This document shows, one piece after another, positions 24,805 to 33,520 of a stretch of DNA of 37,096 nucleotides. A program made the translations under genes and the position numbers. Source of the DNA: an uncultured Prevotella sp. GTDB lineage: Bacteria; Bacteroidota; Bacteroidia; Bacteroidales; Bacteroidaceae. Location: contig CAKPST010000013.1 of assembly GCA_934183355.1 (NCBI GenBank), forward strand, positions 1 to 37,096. The letters run 5' to 3'. How positions within the stretch are numbered: position 1 is the first letter of the stretch; each line of letters opens with the position of its first letter. A model generated the notes under the pieces. It searched no databases and was not told the DNA's origin. It saw only the letters and a list, made by a program, of their open reading frames with translations.

Positions 24805-25848
24805 ATGGACAAAGAAGTTAAACTTCTATTATTAATGCTTATGTTGCCTTTGACATTTGTCTCGGCAGCTGGCAAGAAACAGATGAGCGAAAAACAAATG
24901 TCGGCTTATCTGATGGTGTTTCATCGTGACGACACACATAGCTTGTATATGGCGTTGAGTCGTGACGGCTATCATTTCACAGCTCTTAATAATGCGCGTC
25001 CCGTAATCAGTGGCGACACAATAGCCGAACAACGTGGTGTGCGCGACCCTCATATATATCGTGGTCCGGACGGTGCGTTCTATCTTGTAGCCACCGACTT
25101 GCATATATTCGCTCAACGTGAGGGCAAGCGTGCGACGGAGTGGGAGCGTGATGGCAATACATACGGTTGGGGTAACAACCGAGGGTTGGTGCTGATGAAG
25201 TCGACGGACCTTATCAACTGGACTCACACGGTGGTTAACATCAACGAGATGTCGCCCGAACTTGCTGACATCGGTTGCGCTTGGGCTCCCGAAACAATAT
25301 ACGACGAGAAGGAGGGTAGGCTGATGATTTATTTCACGATGCGCCATAAGAATGGTCCGAACAAGCTCTATTATGTGTATGTCAACGAAGACTTTAATCG
25401 TATAGAGACTGCTCCAAAACTGCTCTTTGAATATCCCGACACCAAGATAACAGCCATTGATGGCGACATCTGCTATGCTCAGGGCAAGTTTCATCTATTC
25501 TATGTGGCTCACGATGGTACACCAGGCATCAAGCAAGCCACATCTGAGAGTATCAACAGCGGTTGGCAGTACGACCCGGCTTGGTGCGACCCAGAGCCAA
25601 CGGCTTGTGAGGCTCCTACAGTGTGGAAACGCATTGGCGAGGACAAGTGGGTGCTGATGTATGATCATTACGGACAGAAGGTACACAACTTTGGTTTTGT
25701 AGAAACCACTGACTTCAAGACATTCCGCCCGCTTGGGCATTTCAATGAGGGCACAATGTTTGCTACCAACTTCGACCAGCCTAAGCATGGAGCTGTGGTG
25801 CATATCACGGAGAAGGAGGCGAAAAGAATTTTGAATTTTGAGTTTTGA
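24805..25848 (+). CDS. GH43-type glycosidase, single domain
   Basis: 347 residues with a signal peptide (about 1-22, FVSAAG). One five-bladed propeller with candidates for all three catalytic acids: base Asp81 (GVRDPHIYR), pKa modulator Asp219 (AIDGDICY) and acid Glu269 (ACEAPTVW). The repeated LxKSTDLINWT and CAWAPETIYD blade motifs are clear. This GH43 branch is usually annotated as arabinosidase-like; its subfamily and linkage cannot be fixed here. It is followed by a second GH43 gene 52 bases downstream. The last residues (RILNFEF) are encoded by a TTTTGAAT-type repeat, so the C-terminus was probably rewritten when the repeat arose. Confidence 0.82.
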   Translation: MDKEVKLLLLMLMLPLTFVSAAGKKQMSEKQMSAYLMVFHRDDTHSLYMALSRDGYHFTALNNARPVISGDTIAEQRGVRDPHIYRGPDGAFYLVATDLHIFAQREGKRATEWERDGNTYGWGNNRGLVLMKSTDLINWTHTVVNINEMSPELADIGCAWAPETIYDEKEGRLMIYFTMRHKNGPNKLYYVYVNEDFNRIETAPKLLFEYPDTKITAIDGDICYAQGKFHLFYVAHDGTPGIKQATSESINSGWQYDPAWCDPEPTACEAPTVWKRIGEDKWVLMYDHYGQKVHNFGFVETTDFKTFRPLGHFNEGTMFATNFDQPKHGAVVHITEKEAKRILNFEF

Positions 25849-25887
25849 ATGTTGAATTGTCGGCTGACGCCGATGTTGAATGTTGAC
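25826..25887 (+). repeat. TTGAATTTTGAG-type low-complexity repeat at a gene end
   Basis: Imperfect TTTTGAATT / GTTGAATGTTGA units with a small GTCGGC-GCCGA hairpin in the middle. It overlaps the last ~7 codons of the GH43 gene at 24805 and fills most of the gap to the next gene. Confidence 0.55.
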
Positions 25888-25900
25888 AAATAAAAAAAAT

Positions 25901-27808
25901 ATGAAGAAAACTTTTTATTCCGTTCTTCTTGCCCTTGCTCTCTGCCCATCGCAGACCAAGGCGCAGCAGAATCCTATACTCCCAGGCTTTCATGCCGACC
26001 CAGAGATAGTGTATAGCAACCTGACCAACCGCTGTTACATATACTCCACCACCGACGGCACACCTGGTTGGGGTGGTTATACATATCAGTGTTTCTCGTC
26101 AGCCGACCTCAATGAGTGGCGCGACGAGGGCGAAGTGCTCAACGCCAAGAATGGACAGATACCTTGGGCTAATGGCAATCTGTGGGCTCCTGCCATTCAG
26201 GAAGTGAAGGTGGGCAAGGGAAAGTATAAGTATTATCTCTATTACAGTGCCAACCCTAAGGCTGGTGGCGGCAAAGAGATAGGTGTGGCGGTGAGCGATA
26301 GTCCTACAGGTCCGTTTGTGGACCACGGTAAGTCTATCATCAACACCATCCCCAATGGATGCCACGGACAACAGATAGACGTGGATGTGTTTGTCGATCC
26401 ACGCTCAAAGAAGCCTTATCTCTATTGGGGCAACGGCTATATGGCTGGAGCAGAAATGCAGAAGGACATGACAAGCATAAAACCGCAGACCCTAAAGGTG
26501 CTCACTCCAAAGGGCGGTACATTGCAGGACTATGCCTATCGCGAGGCACCTTATGTGTTCTATCGCAATGGTCTGTACTATTTCATGTGGTCGGTAGACG
26601 ACACTGGCTCTGCCAACTATCATGTGGCTTACGGCACGGCAAAGTCGCCACTCGGTCCGATAACAGTTGCCAAGGAGCCTATTGTCATTCAGCAAGACCC
26701 TAAGCATGCTATATATGGCACTGCACACAACTCTGTAATCAATGTTCCAGGCACTGACGACTGGTATATCGTATACCACCGCATCAACAAATACTTCATC
26801 AAAGCCGATGAGAAACCAGGCATTCACCGTGAGGTATGCATCGACCGTATGGAGTTTAATACCGACGGAACAATCAAGCCTGTTACTCCATCCAACGCTG
26901 TGGTAAATAAGGACGGTTCCATCGACCTCATCACCGACGGCAATCCTCTTTTCCGTCATGTACACACAGCCGACGCAGCAGCATACGTGGAGGGCGACAC
27001 ACTATGGCTCTTTGCAGGACATGATGAGGACGATGCTCCGAGAAATGAGTATAAGATGAAGGACTGGCTCACATTCTCTACCACCGACCTCAAGCATTGG
27101 CATCAGCATCCTGTGGGTCTTGACATCTCTGCCTTCAAGTGGGCTGATAGCAAACAGGCTTTTGCGGGACATGTGGCAAAGCGCAATGGCAAGTACTATT
27201 GGTATGTGTCTACCAACTGGTGTGGCATTGGTGTGGCTGTGAGCGACAAGATAACGGGTCCGTATAAGGATGCCCTTGGCAAACCGCTACTCACCAACAA
27301 GGACTGCCGTGGTTCTAAGCATAGTTGGGCGTGCATCGACCCTGCCATCTTCATCGACGACGACAATACACCTTATATTATATGGGGCAACCGCCAGTGC
27401 TATATAGCCAAACTCAAGGACAACATGATTGAGATTGACGGCGAAATCCATCAGCTCGACCTCGGCAACGACTTCCCCTTCACTGAGGCACCGTGGGTGC
27501 ACAAGCGCGACGGTAAGTACTATCTGACATACGCCGTAAGTTGGCCAGAGCGCATGGGTTATGCCATGAGCGACAACATCATGGGACCGTGGAAGCCAAT
27601 GGGACTCATAGATGGAGTGGCAGGCAACAGCAACACCACCCATCCGTCTATTGTTGAGTTCAAAAACCAATGGCTCTACTTCACACACGACGGCACCTTG
27701 CACGACGGACATTCGTACAAGCGCAGCGTGGTGATGAAGAAATTGGAGTATAACAGCGATGGATCGATAAAGCCTATTGACAGTACGCCGAGTATTGTAA
27801 GAAAATAA
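25901..27808 (+). CDS. tandem-domain GH43 glycosidase
   Basis: 635 residues from ATG 25901, which gives the signal peptide (about 1-21, TKAQ); an ATG seven codons earlier adds only charged residues. Module 1 (about 24-335): base Asp33 (FHADPEIV), modulator Asp160 (QIDVDVFVD), acid Glu215 (REAPYVFY). Module 2 (about 345-635): base Asp358 in HTADAAAY (the usual following Pro is Ala), modulator Asp480 (CIDPAIF), acid Glu529 (TEAPWVHK). Both modules therefore keep full catalytic sets. Tandem GH43 proteins are often bifunctional arabinofuranosidases that remove different side chains. The gene precedes GH127 by about 100 bases, which contain a CTCCCCAATAGAGAGGG hairpin repeat. Subfamilies not assigned. 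Confidence 0.87.
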   Translation: MKKTFYSVLLALALCPSQTKAQQNPILPGFHADPEIVYSNLTNRCYIYSTTDGTPGWGGYTYQCFSSADLNEWRDEGEVLNAKNGQIPWANGNLWAPAIQEVKVGKGKYKYYLYYSANPKAGGGKEIGVAVSDSPTGPFVDHGKSIINTIPNGCHGQQIDVDVFVDPRSKKPYLYWGNGYMAGAEMQKDMTSIKPQTLKVLTPKGGTLQDYAYREAPYVFYRNGLYYFMWSVDDTGSANYHVAYGTAKSPLGPITVAKEPIVIQQDPKHAIYGTAHNSVINVPGTDDWYIVYHRINKYFIKADEKPGIHREVCIDRMEFNTDGTIKPVTPSNAVVNKDGSIDLITDGNPLFRHVHTADAAAYVEGDTLWLFAGHDEDDAPRNEYKMKDWLTFSTTDLKHWHQHPVGLDISAFKWADSKQAFAGHVAKRNGKYYWYVSTNWCGIGVAVSDKITGPYKDALGKPLLTNKDCRGSKHSWACIDPAIFIDDDNTPYIIWGNRQCYIAKLKDNMIEIDGEIHQLDLGNDFPFTEAPWVHKRDGKYYLTYAVSWPERMGYAMSDNIMGPWKPMGLIDGVAGNSNTTHPSIVEFKNQWLYFTHDGTLHDGHSYKRSVVMKKLEYNSDGSIKPIDSTPSIVRK

Positions 27809-27810
27809 GA

Positions 27811-27850
27811 GCCTCACCCCAAACCACTCCCCAATAGAGAGGGTAGGGAT
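27811..27850 (+). repeat. REP-like palindrome (CTCCCC-AATA-GAGGG type)
   Basis: ACTCCCCAATAGAGAGGGT hairpin after the tandem GH43 gene, with a GCCTCACCCC left flank. A close relative lies at 33439-33475. Dispersed element of Bacteroidota genomes; may act as an mRNA stabiliser between operon genes. Confidence 0.5.
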
Positions 27851-27910
27851 ATGTAATTGCTAATGTTCTTTGTACGAACAAAATATTAACGCTATAAACC
27901 AAAGTAAGAA

Positions 27911-29989
27911 ATGAAGTCTTTTGTTTTAACCGCTGCATTTGTGGTTGCCGCATCAGCCACGATGTCTGCAAAGACCAACACCCCGAAGGTGATAGCCAAT
28001 GGTTATCCCTACACACAAGTGCCGTTCACAAGTGTCAAGATGGCGCAGAACTCCTTCTGGGGAGCACGTATCAAGGCAGCACGCGAGGTGACAGTGCCAC
28101 TTGCATTTTCTAAGTGTGAGAGCGAGCACCGCTACAAGAATTTCGACATGGCAGCCTACACGCTCAAGCATCCGGGTCATGCAGGACTGCAGACACCCGA
28201 GTGGGACGTTGCTAAGATAATGGGACTCTCGTTCGACGACACCGATGTCTACAAGACTATTGAGGGAGCGAGCTACATTCTTCAGACCTATCCCGACAAG
28301 AAACTCAAGGCTTACATCGACAGTGTGCTCAATATCGTTGCTGCAGCCCAGGAACCAGACGGCTATCTCTATACAGCACGCACTATCAATCCAGAGCATC
28401 CTCATGGATGGTCGGGCAAGAAGCGTTGGGAGAAGGAAGAGGATTTGAGCCACGAGCTTTACAACCTCGGTCACATGGTCGACGCTGCATGCGCTCACTA
28501 TCAGGCAACTGGCAGCCATAAGTTTCTTGATATAGCCCGTCGTTATGCCGACTGTGTATGTCGTGAGGTGGGTTTGGGCTCAGGTCAGACAACGGTTGTG
28601 CCTGGTCATCAGATAGCAGAGATGGCTCTTGCACGTCTTTACACTCTCACTGGCGAGAAGCGTTATCTCGACGAGGCTAAGTATTTGCTCGACTTCCGTG
28701 GCAAGACAAGTTTCCGCAAGGAGTATTCGCAGAGCCACAAACCAATCCTTGAGCAGGATGAGGCTGTAGGTCATGCTGTTCGTGCAGGATATATGTATGC
28801 CGGCATGGCAGATGTGGCAGCGCTGACACAGGACTCAGCTTACATCAAGGTGATAGACCGCATTTGGCAGAACATCTATGGCAAGAAGGTTTATCTCACT
28901 GGTGGAGTGGGAGCCATGCATTGGGGCGAGGCATTCGGCAAGAACTATGAGTTGCCCAACATGACAGCCTACAACGAGACTTGTGCCGCTATCTCAATGG
29001 TTTATCTCAACGAGCGTATGTTCCTACTCCATGGCGAGAGCAAGTATATCGACTGCTTGGAGCGCACATTATATAATGGTGTAATATCGGGAATGAGCAT
29101 GGACGGAGGTCGTTTCTTCTATCCCAACCCATTGTCGAGTGATGGCAAATATGCCTTCAATGCCGACAACACCAAGACACGCCAGCCGTGGTTTGGTTGT
29201 GCTTGCTGTCCGAGCAACCTCTGCCGCTTTATCCCCTCGGTTCCGGGCTATCTCTATGGTGTGAAAAACAATGACATCTATGTCAATCTCTTTGCCGCCA
29301 ACACTTCTACAGTTCAGGTGAATGGCAAGGATGTGGTGCTTGAGGAGACTACACAGTATCCTTGGGATGGCGACATACAGATTCGTGTAGTGAAGTCGGC
29401 AGCCAAGAATGCCAATCTGTTGGTGCGCATTCCGGGATGGGTGCAGAACCAAGTGTTGCCGAGCGACCTCTATAAGTATAGCGATAGTCAGAAGCCTGCC
29501 TATACAGTGACTGTCAACGGCAAGAAAGTGGAGGGCGACCTCGTTGCCAACAAGGGCTATTTGCCAGTGAAGAATATCAAGAAGGGCGACGTGGTGCGTG
29601 TGCATTTCGATATGCCGGTGCGTACGGTCGTTGCCAACAATAATGTGAAGGACGACCAGGGACGTGTAGCTGTAGAGCGTGGTCCTATTGTTTATTGTGC
29701 AGAGGCAGCCGACAATCAGGGCGAACCAGTGCTTCGTGCTGTAATGGGCAAGCAGCCGTCGTTTGACGTTATAGACAACTACATGATTGATAACACCGAG
29801 ACCCAAGGCGCACCAGCTTTCGCTGTCAAGGCTATAGCTACCCAAGCACAGGTGCTTGAGGAAGGAGCTAACGGAGTATCTGTGAAGAATCAGAAACTCA
29901 TGCTCATTCCATATTATGCTTGGAACCATCGTGGTGCCAACCAGATGAATGTTTGGTTTGTGCAGTCGCTCATGATGCTTGACAAGTAA
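27911..29989 (+). CDS. GH127 beta-L-arabinofuranosidase
   Basis: 692 residues, close to the usual family size. Signal peptide about 1-20 (TMSAK). The N-terminal (alpha/alpha)6-barrel (about 30-450) holds the family's zinc-thiolate site: Glu356 and Cys358 (YNETCAAIS), Cys432 and Cys433 (CACCPSN), matching the Glu/Cys/Cys/Cys set of HypBA1, where the second Cys of the CC pair's counterpart is the nucleophile. FHNxE-type NELYNLGHMVDAA and LTGGVGAMHWGEAF are also typical. Two C-terminal beta-sandwich domains follow (about 455-692). It releases beta-L-arabinofuranose, as found on arabinogalactan, RG-II and extensin glycans. A strong terminator follows. Confidence 0.93.
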   Translation: MKSFVLTAAFVVAASATMSAKTNTPKVIANGYPYTQVPFTSVKMAQNSFWGARIKAAREVTVPLAFSKCESEHRYKNFDMAAYTLKHPGHAGLQTPEWDVAKIMGLSFDDTDVYKTIEGASYILQTYPDKKLKAYIDSVLNIVAAAQEPDGYLYTARTINPEHPHGWSGKKRWEKEEDLSHELYNLGHMVDAACAHYQATGSHKFLDIARRYADCVCREVGLGSGQTTVVPGHQIAEMALARLYTLTGEKRYLDEAKYLLDFRGKTSFRKEYSQSHKPILEQDEAVGHAVRAGYMYAGMADVAALTQDSAYIKVIDRIWQNIYGKKVYLTGGVGAMHWGEAFGKNYELPNMTAYNETCAAISMVYLNERMFLLHGESKYIDCLERTLYNGVISGMSMDGGRFFYPNPLSSDGKYAFNADNTKTRQPWFGCACCPSNLCRFIPSVPGYLYGVKNNDIYVNLFAANTSTVQVNGKDVVLEETTQYPWDGDIQIRVVKSAAKNANLLVRIPGWVQNQVLPSDLYKYSDSQKPAYTVTVNGKKVEGDLVANKGYLPVKNIKKGDVVRVHFDMPVRTVVANNNVKDDQGRVAVERGPIVYCAEAADNQGEPVLRAVMGKQPSFDVIDNYMIDNTETQGAPAFAVKAIATQAQVLEEGANGVSVKNQKLMLIPYYAWNHRGANQMNVWFVQSLMMLDK

Positions 29990-30008
29990 ACGTGTCACAT
30001 CTATAATG

Positions 30009-30066
30009 AAATTGACTAATAATTAACGGTTAATCTTAACTATTAATTATTAGTCAATTTTTCTAT
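30009..30066 (+). terminator. terminator after GH127
   Basis: A perfect 18-bp stem (30009-30026 with 30043-30060) with a 16-base loop, then TTCTATTT. The A/T-rich symmetric arms could work in both directions. Confidence 0.8.
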
Positions 30067-30135
30067 TTATATAGCCAATAACGATACTTGTACCTTATAA
30101 AATAATAATTGCACCTCTCTTTATCCGTTATTCTT

Positions 30136-30143
30136 TACTTTTG
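30136..30143 (+). promoter_or_regulatory. housekeeping-type -7 box of the heparinase-like gene
   Basis: TACTTTTG fits TAnnTTTG, 55 bases before ATG 30198 and downstream of a strong terminator. The -33 box is not clear (TTG at 30109-30111 is somewhat far). Confidence 0.5.
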
Positions 30144-30197
30144 CGCAGTAATTATATAGGCAATATTAATAACTAAAAACATAAAACAAATAACAAT

Positions 30198-32129
30198 ATG
30201 TATTTGCGCAAAATCTTTATCACGTCTTTTCTTATTGTGGCTTCGTTCATACAAGCCACAGCACAGTCTGCTTTCTCTCCTTTCCCCAAAGCTGCTGATG
30301 CTTATTGGCGCAAGCAAGTGCCGCAGGCTATGCGCATGGATTATGTGCGCATTGGTGAAGAGAACCGTGGTAAGTCGTGGGGCAAGATTTCTGATTCAAT
30401 ATTCGCAGAGTTTCGTTCTACAGGCAATCGCACCAACTACGAGGACTCATGTTTTGAGCGCCGTTGTCAGTTGGCGTGTCTTGTCATGGCTGAGGTGATG
30501 GACTATCGTGGCAGATTTATGACAGATATATGCCAAGGACTACACTATTTCATTGACAAAGAGCCTTGGTGGGGGTTGCCAGCTCACTATCCTAAGACGG
30601 TCCCCGACTCAACTATACAGGTGGTTGACCTTTTTAATGCTGAGACATCGTCGATGCTTGCATGGACTATATATATGCTTGGCGACGAGATAGACCGTAC
30701 TGAGAAAGGACTCACCGAGCGTGTGCGCTCAGAGATAGAGCGACGTTTTCTTAATCCAACGCTGACCGAAAGACAGGGATGGATGAATAATGCCAACAAC
30801 TGGAATACCTGGATTGTAAGCAACTTCCTTGAATGTGCTCTTGTGTGCTATCCTTCTGACTCCAAGCAATTAGCCAAGGCTCTGAAGATAAATGAAAATT
30901 GTCTTTGTCTTTTCCTTAAAGGCTATCCGGATGATGGAGGTTGCGAGGAGGGTGTGGGCTATTGGGACCGTGCTGCAGCCTCGTTCTTTGAGTCATTATG
31001 GATGCGCCAGGCTGCTATGCCTATGATGAAAGATACTGAGAATAGCTATGTTCTCACTCCGGATGAGCATAAAAAGGTGGCGGCAATGGGACGCTTCATC
31101 ACAACGATGCATATTAGTGATCTCTCTTTTGTCAATTTCTCTGACGCCAAGGTGCAGAATATTCCCAATATCAATATTCTTTTTCCTTATGGCGAATGGA
31201 TTCTAAGTAACGGAATGCAGTCAATACAGTCCACGGGTGAGCAAATGACACAGTTTGCTGCATTCATAGCCAACAAATATAAGTATCTGAGTAACCCCTC
31301 AACACTATTTCTTCAGTCGGGAAACTGGCCCACTTTATCACGCGAATTAATGTTGCTTTCGATGCTTCCCCAGCTTCGCAATAAACAAGCCGTGCAACCT
31401 CGCACCACAGATGCATGGCTTGCCAATTCGCAGGTGATGGTGGCTGGCAATGCCGAATGGCTCATCGCTGCCAAGGGTGGCAACAATGCCGAGAGTCACA
31501 ACCATAATGATGTAGGTTCGTATGTCGTTTATCGTAATGGACAGCCCATTGTTATCGACCTTGGTCGCGATACATATACCTCACAGACGTTTAGTTCGCG
31601 TCGTTATGAGATGATGAACAATCGTTCGCTCTATCACAACGTGCCTGTTGTCAGTGGCTATGAGCAGAAAGATGGTAGTGAGTACAAGGGTATTGATGTA
31701 GACCACACCTATACCGACTCTGCCTCAATCATGCTTGTTGACATTGCTAAAGCTTATCCGCAAGAGGCTGACGTGAAGTCGTGGGTGCGCCGTCTGACGT
31801 TGGACAGACATTACAACAAGGTGGAGTTAACCGAGTATATTGTCATGAATGATGACCGTGGTAAGTCAAATAATGCTGATACAGTCGATATAAAATCTAC
31901 AGAGATAACGCTTATGTGTTACGGTTCACCACGCAAGTTGCAGTCGGGTAGGGTGACTCTTGCTGGTGGCAAGGCTACGCTTGTCTACAATCCTGAGAAT
32001 GTTGATGTCACATGGAATAAGGTGGAGATGCCTGACGGCATAATGAAAACACAGTGGAAGAACAATGTCTATCGCCTTGTTTTGAAGACACGATTGAAGT
32101 CGGGAATAATAAAATATAGTTTTGAATGA
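30198..32129 (+). CDS. heparinase II/III-like polysaccharide lyase
   Basis: 643 residues. Signal peptide about 1-22 (ATAQS). N-terminal (alpha/alpha) toroid (about 25-370) with the conserved NNANNWNTWIVSNF (about 197-210) and DDGGCEEGVGYW (about 247-258). C-terminal heparinase II/III domain (about 385-643) opens with AESHNHNDVGSYVVYRNGQP (His near 434-436), the hallmark of Hepar_II_III, followed by YEMMNNRSLYHN. These Asn/His/Tyr residues match the usual lyase machinery. It should cut a hexuronic-acid linkage, giving substrate for GH88/GH105 enzymes. I cannot assign a PL number. It has its own TAnnTTTG promoter and a different control from the PL38-like lyases. Confidence 0.82.
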   Translation: MYLRKIFITSFLIVASFIQATAQSAFSPFPKAADAYWRKQVPQAMRMDYVRIGEENRGKSWGKISDSIFAEFRSTGNRTNYEDSCFERRCQLACLVMAEVMDYRGRFMTDICQGLHYFIDKEPWWGLPAHYPKTVPDSTIQVVDLFNAETSSMLAWTIYMLGDEIDRTEKGLTERVRSEIERRFLNPTLTERQGWMNNANNWNTWIVSNFLECALVCYPSDSKQLAKALKINENCLCLFLKGYPDDGGCEEGVGYWDRAAASFFESLWMRQAAMPMMKDTENSYVLTPDEHKKVAAMGRFITTMHISDLSFVNFSDAKVQNIPNINILFPYGEWILSNGMQSIQSTGEQMTQFAAFIANKYKYLSNPSTLFLQSGNWPTLSRELMLLSMLPQLRNKQAVQPRTTDAWLANSQVMVAGNAEWLIAAKGGNNAESHNHNDVGSYVVYRNGQPIVIDLGRDTYTSQTFSSRRYEMMNNRSLYHNVPVVSGYEQKDGSEYKGIDVDHTYTDSASIMLVDIAKAYPQEADVKSWVRRLTLDRHYNKVELTEYIVMNDDRGKSNNADTVDIKSTEITLMCYGSPRKLQSGRVTLAGGKATLVYNPENVDVTWNKVEMPDGIMKTQWKNNVYRLVLKTRLKSGIIKYSFE

Positions 32130-32251
32130 AAAGGCATTGATGATGCTAATTGTGAACGTTAATTATTGACACAAAGTGTGATATTGTGTCCAGTTAATGA
32201 TATGTTTACTAAATAGAATGATATCTGCCCATCGTATAAGGGCTATTTGAG

Positions 32252-32259
32252 TACTTTTG
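32252..32259 (+). promoter_or_regulatory. housekeeping-type -7 box before the exo-galactanase-like GH43
   Basis: TACTTTTG fits TAnnTTTG, 55 bases before ATG 32314, the same distance as at 30136. The expected -33 box is weak. Confidence 0.45.
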
Positions 32260-32313
32260 CATCGGTTTAAAAACCTAAATTCTAAACTTATCATATTTTT
32301 ACTGAAATTAATT

Positions 32314-33432
32314 ATGAATAAATTCATTACATCATTAGCATTGATGGCAACAGTATGTTTATCCTCAAATGCTCAGGCTCCTATGGATGGAGGTGTGTGG
32401 AAGGACAACACGGGCAAGCACATCAATGCACACGGTGGCAGTATCTTTAACTACAAAGGAACGTACTATTGGTATGGCGAAAGCCGTTCGGAGGATGGCA
32501 AACCATATAGTTCGCTTGGTGTAAGTTGCTTTACGTCTAAGAATCTGAAGGATTGGACCAATCATGGTCTTGTTCTTCCTGTTTCTCAAGAATCAGGAAG
32601 CGACATCGAGGGCGGTTGTATCATAGAACGACCAAAGGTGTTGTACAATGCCAAGACAAAGAAGTTTGTCATGTGGTTCCACTTGGAGCTTAAGGGACGT
32701 GGCTATGGGGCAGCTCGTGCAGCTGTTGCTGTGAGTGACACACCATTCGGACCATTCAAGTTTGTGCGTTCGGGTCGTGTCAATGCTGGTGTATATCCTA
32801 TAGGTTTCGCCAAGGCCGACACAACAGACTTGCGTCATCAGCTGTTGTATCCCGAACTGAAGAAGTGGTGGACTCCCGAATGGCGCACACAGATAGAGCG
32901 TGGTATGTTCTTCATGCGTGATTTGGATGGTGGACAAATGTCACGTGATATGACCGTATTTGTAGACGATGACGGCAAGGCTTATCATATATTCTCGTCA
33001 GAGGAAAACCTGACAATCCATATTGCACAGCTTACTGACGACTATATGGAGCACAACGGTTCGTTTGTTCGTGTTGCTGCAGGTGGTCAGAACGAGGCTC
33101 CAACTATCTTCAAGAAGGATGGCATTTATTGGATGATAACAAGCGGATGCACGGGTTGGGCACCAAACGCTGCTCGTATGTTCCGTGCCAAGAACATCTT
33201 TGGTCCGTGGGAACAGTTGGCTAACCCATGCCGTGGCGAAGGTGCTGACAAGACATTCGGCGCTCAGGGCACATACATTTATAAGGTGGAGACCGCTGCT
33301 CAGAAGAAGATGTTTGATGGTGCCGACTATGTATTTATGGCAGATATGTGGAATCCCAAACACTTAAGCGATAGTAGACATCTGTGGGTGCCGATTAAGT
33401 TTGAGGAGGGAAAGCCAGTGTTGAAGCACTAA
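32314..33432 (+). CDS. GH43, exo-beta-1,3-galactanase/galactofuranosidase-like type
   Basis: 372 residues; ATG 32314 gives a clean signal peptide (about 1-21, SSNAQA), while the frame from 32257 overlaps the -7 box spacing region. The start of the propeller reads HINAHGGSIFNYKGTYYWYGE (about 34-54), typical of GH43 subfamilies 24 and 34, in which the usual base Asp is absent. Further marks: IIERPKVLYN with FVMWFHLE (about 109-131), RDMTVFVDDDGKAYHIF (about 211-227) and a likely acid Glu261 in QNEAPTIF. Subfamily 24 enzymes trim the beta-1,3-galactan backbone of arabinogalactan; subfamily 34 members act on furanosides. I cannot choose between them, but either suggests a galactose-containing substrate. 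Confidence 0.8.
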   Translation: MNKFITSLALMATVCLSSNAQAPMDGGVWKDNTGKHINAHGGSIFNYKGTYYWYGESRSEDGKPYSSLGVSCFTSKNLKDWTNHGLVLPVSQESGSDIEGGCIIERPKVLYNAKTKKFVMWFHLELKGRGYGAARAAVAVSDTPFGPFKFVRSGRVNAGVYPIGFAKADTTDLRHQLLYPELKKWWTPEWRTQIERGMFFMRDLDGGQMSRDMTVFVDDDGKAYHIFSSEENLTIHIAQLTDDYMEHNGSFVRVAAGGQNEAPTIFKKDGIYWMITSGCTGWAPNAARMFRAKNIFGPWEQLANPCRGEGADKTFGAQGTYIYKVETAAQKKMFDGADYVFMADMWNPKHLSDSRHLWVPIKFEEGKPVLKH

Positions 33433-33438
33433 ATAGAA

Positions 33439-33475
33439 GCCCTACCTCCAGCCCCTCCCCAATAGGGAGGGAAGA
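33439..33475 (+). repeat. REP-like palindrome (CCTCCC-CAATA-GGGAGG)
   Basis: A hairpin after the GH43 stop, sequence-related to the element at 27811-27850. Two more degraded copies seem to be embedded in the signal-peptide coding regions of the next genes (33554-33577 and 35077-35110). Confidence 0.5.
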
Positions 33476-33520
33476 GTTAAACTTTAATAGCATGAATAAA
33501 ATATAAAAACTGTACAATAT

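Noticed and set aside
29069..29998. 309-codon minus-strand open frame opposite GH127
   Set aside because: Fully overlapped by GH127 with an intact metal/catalytic site; no start context or domain.
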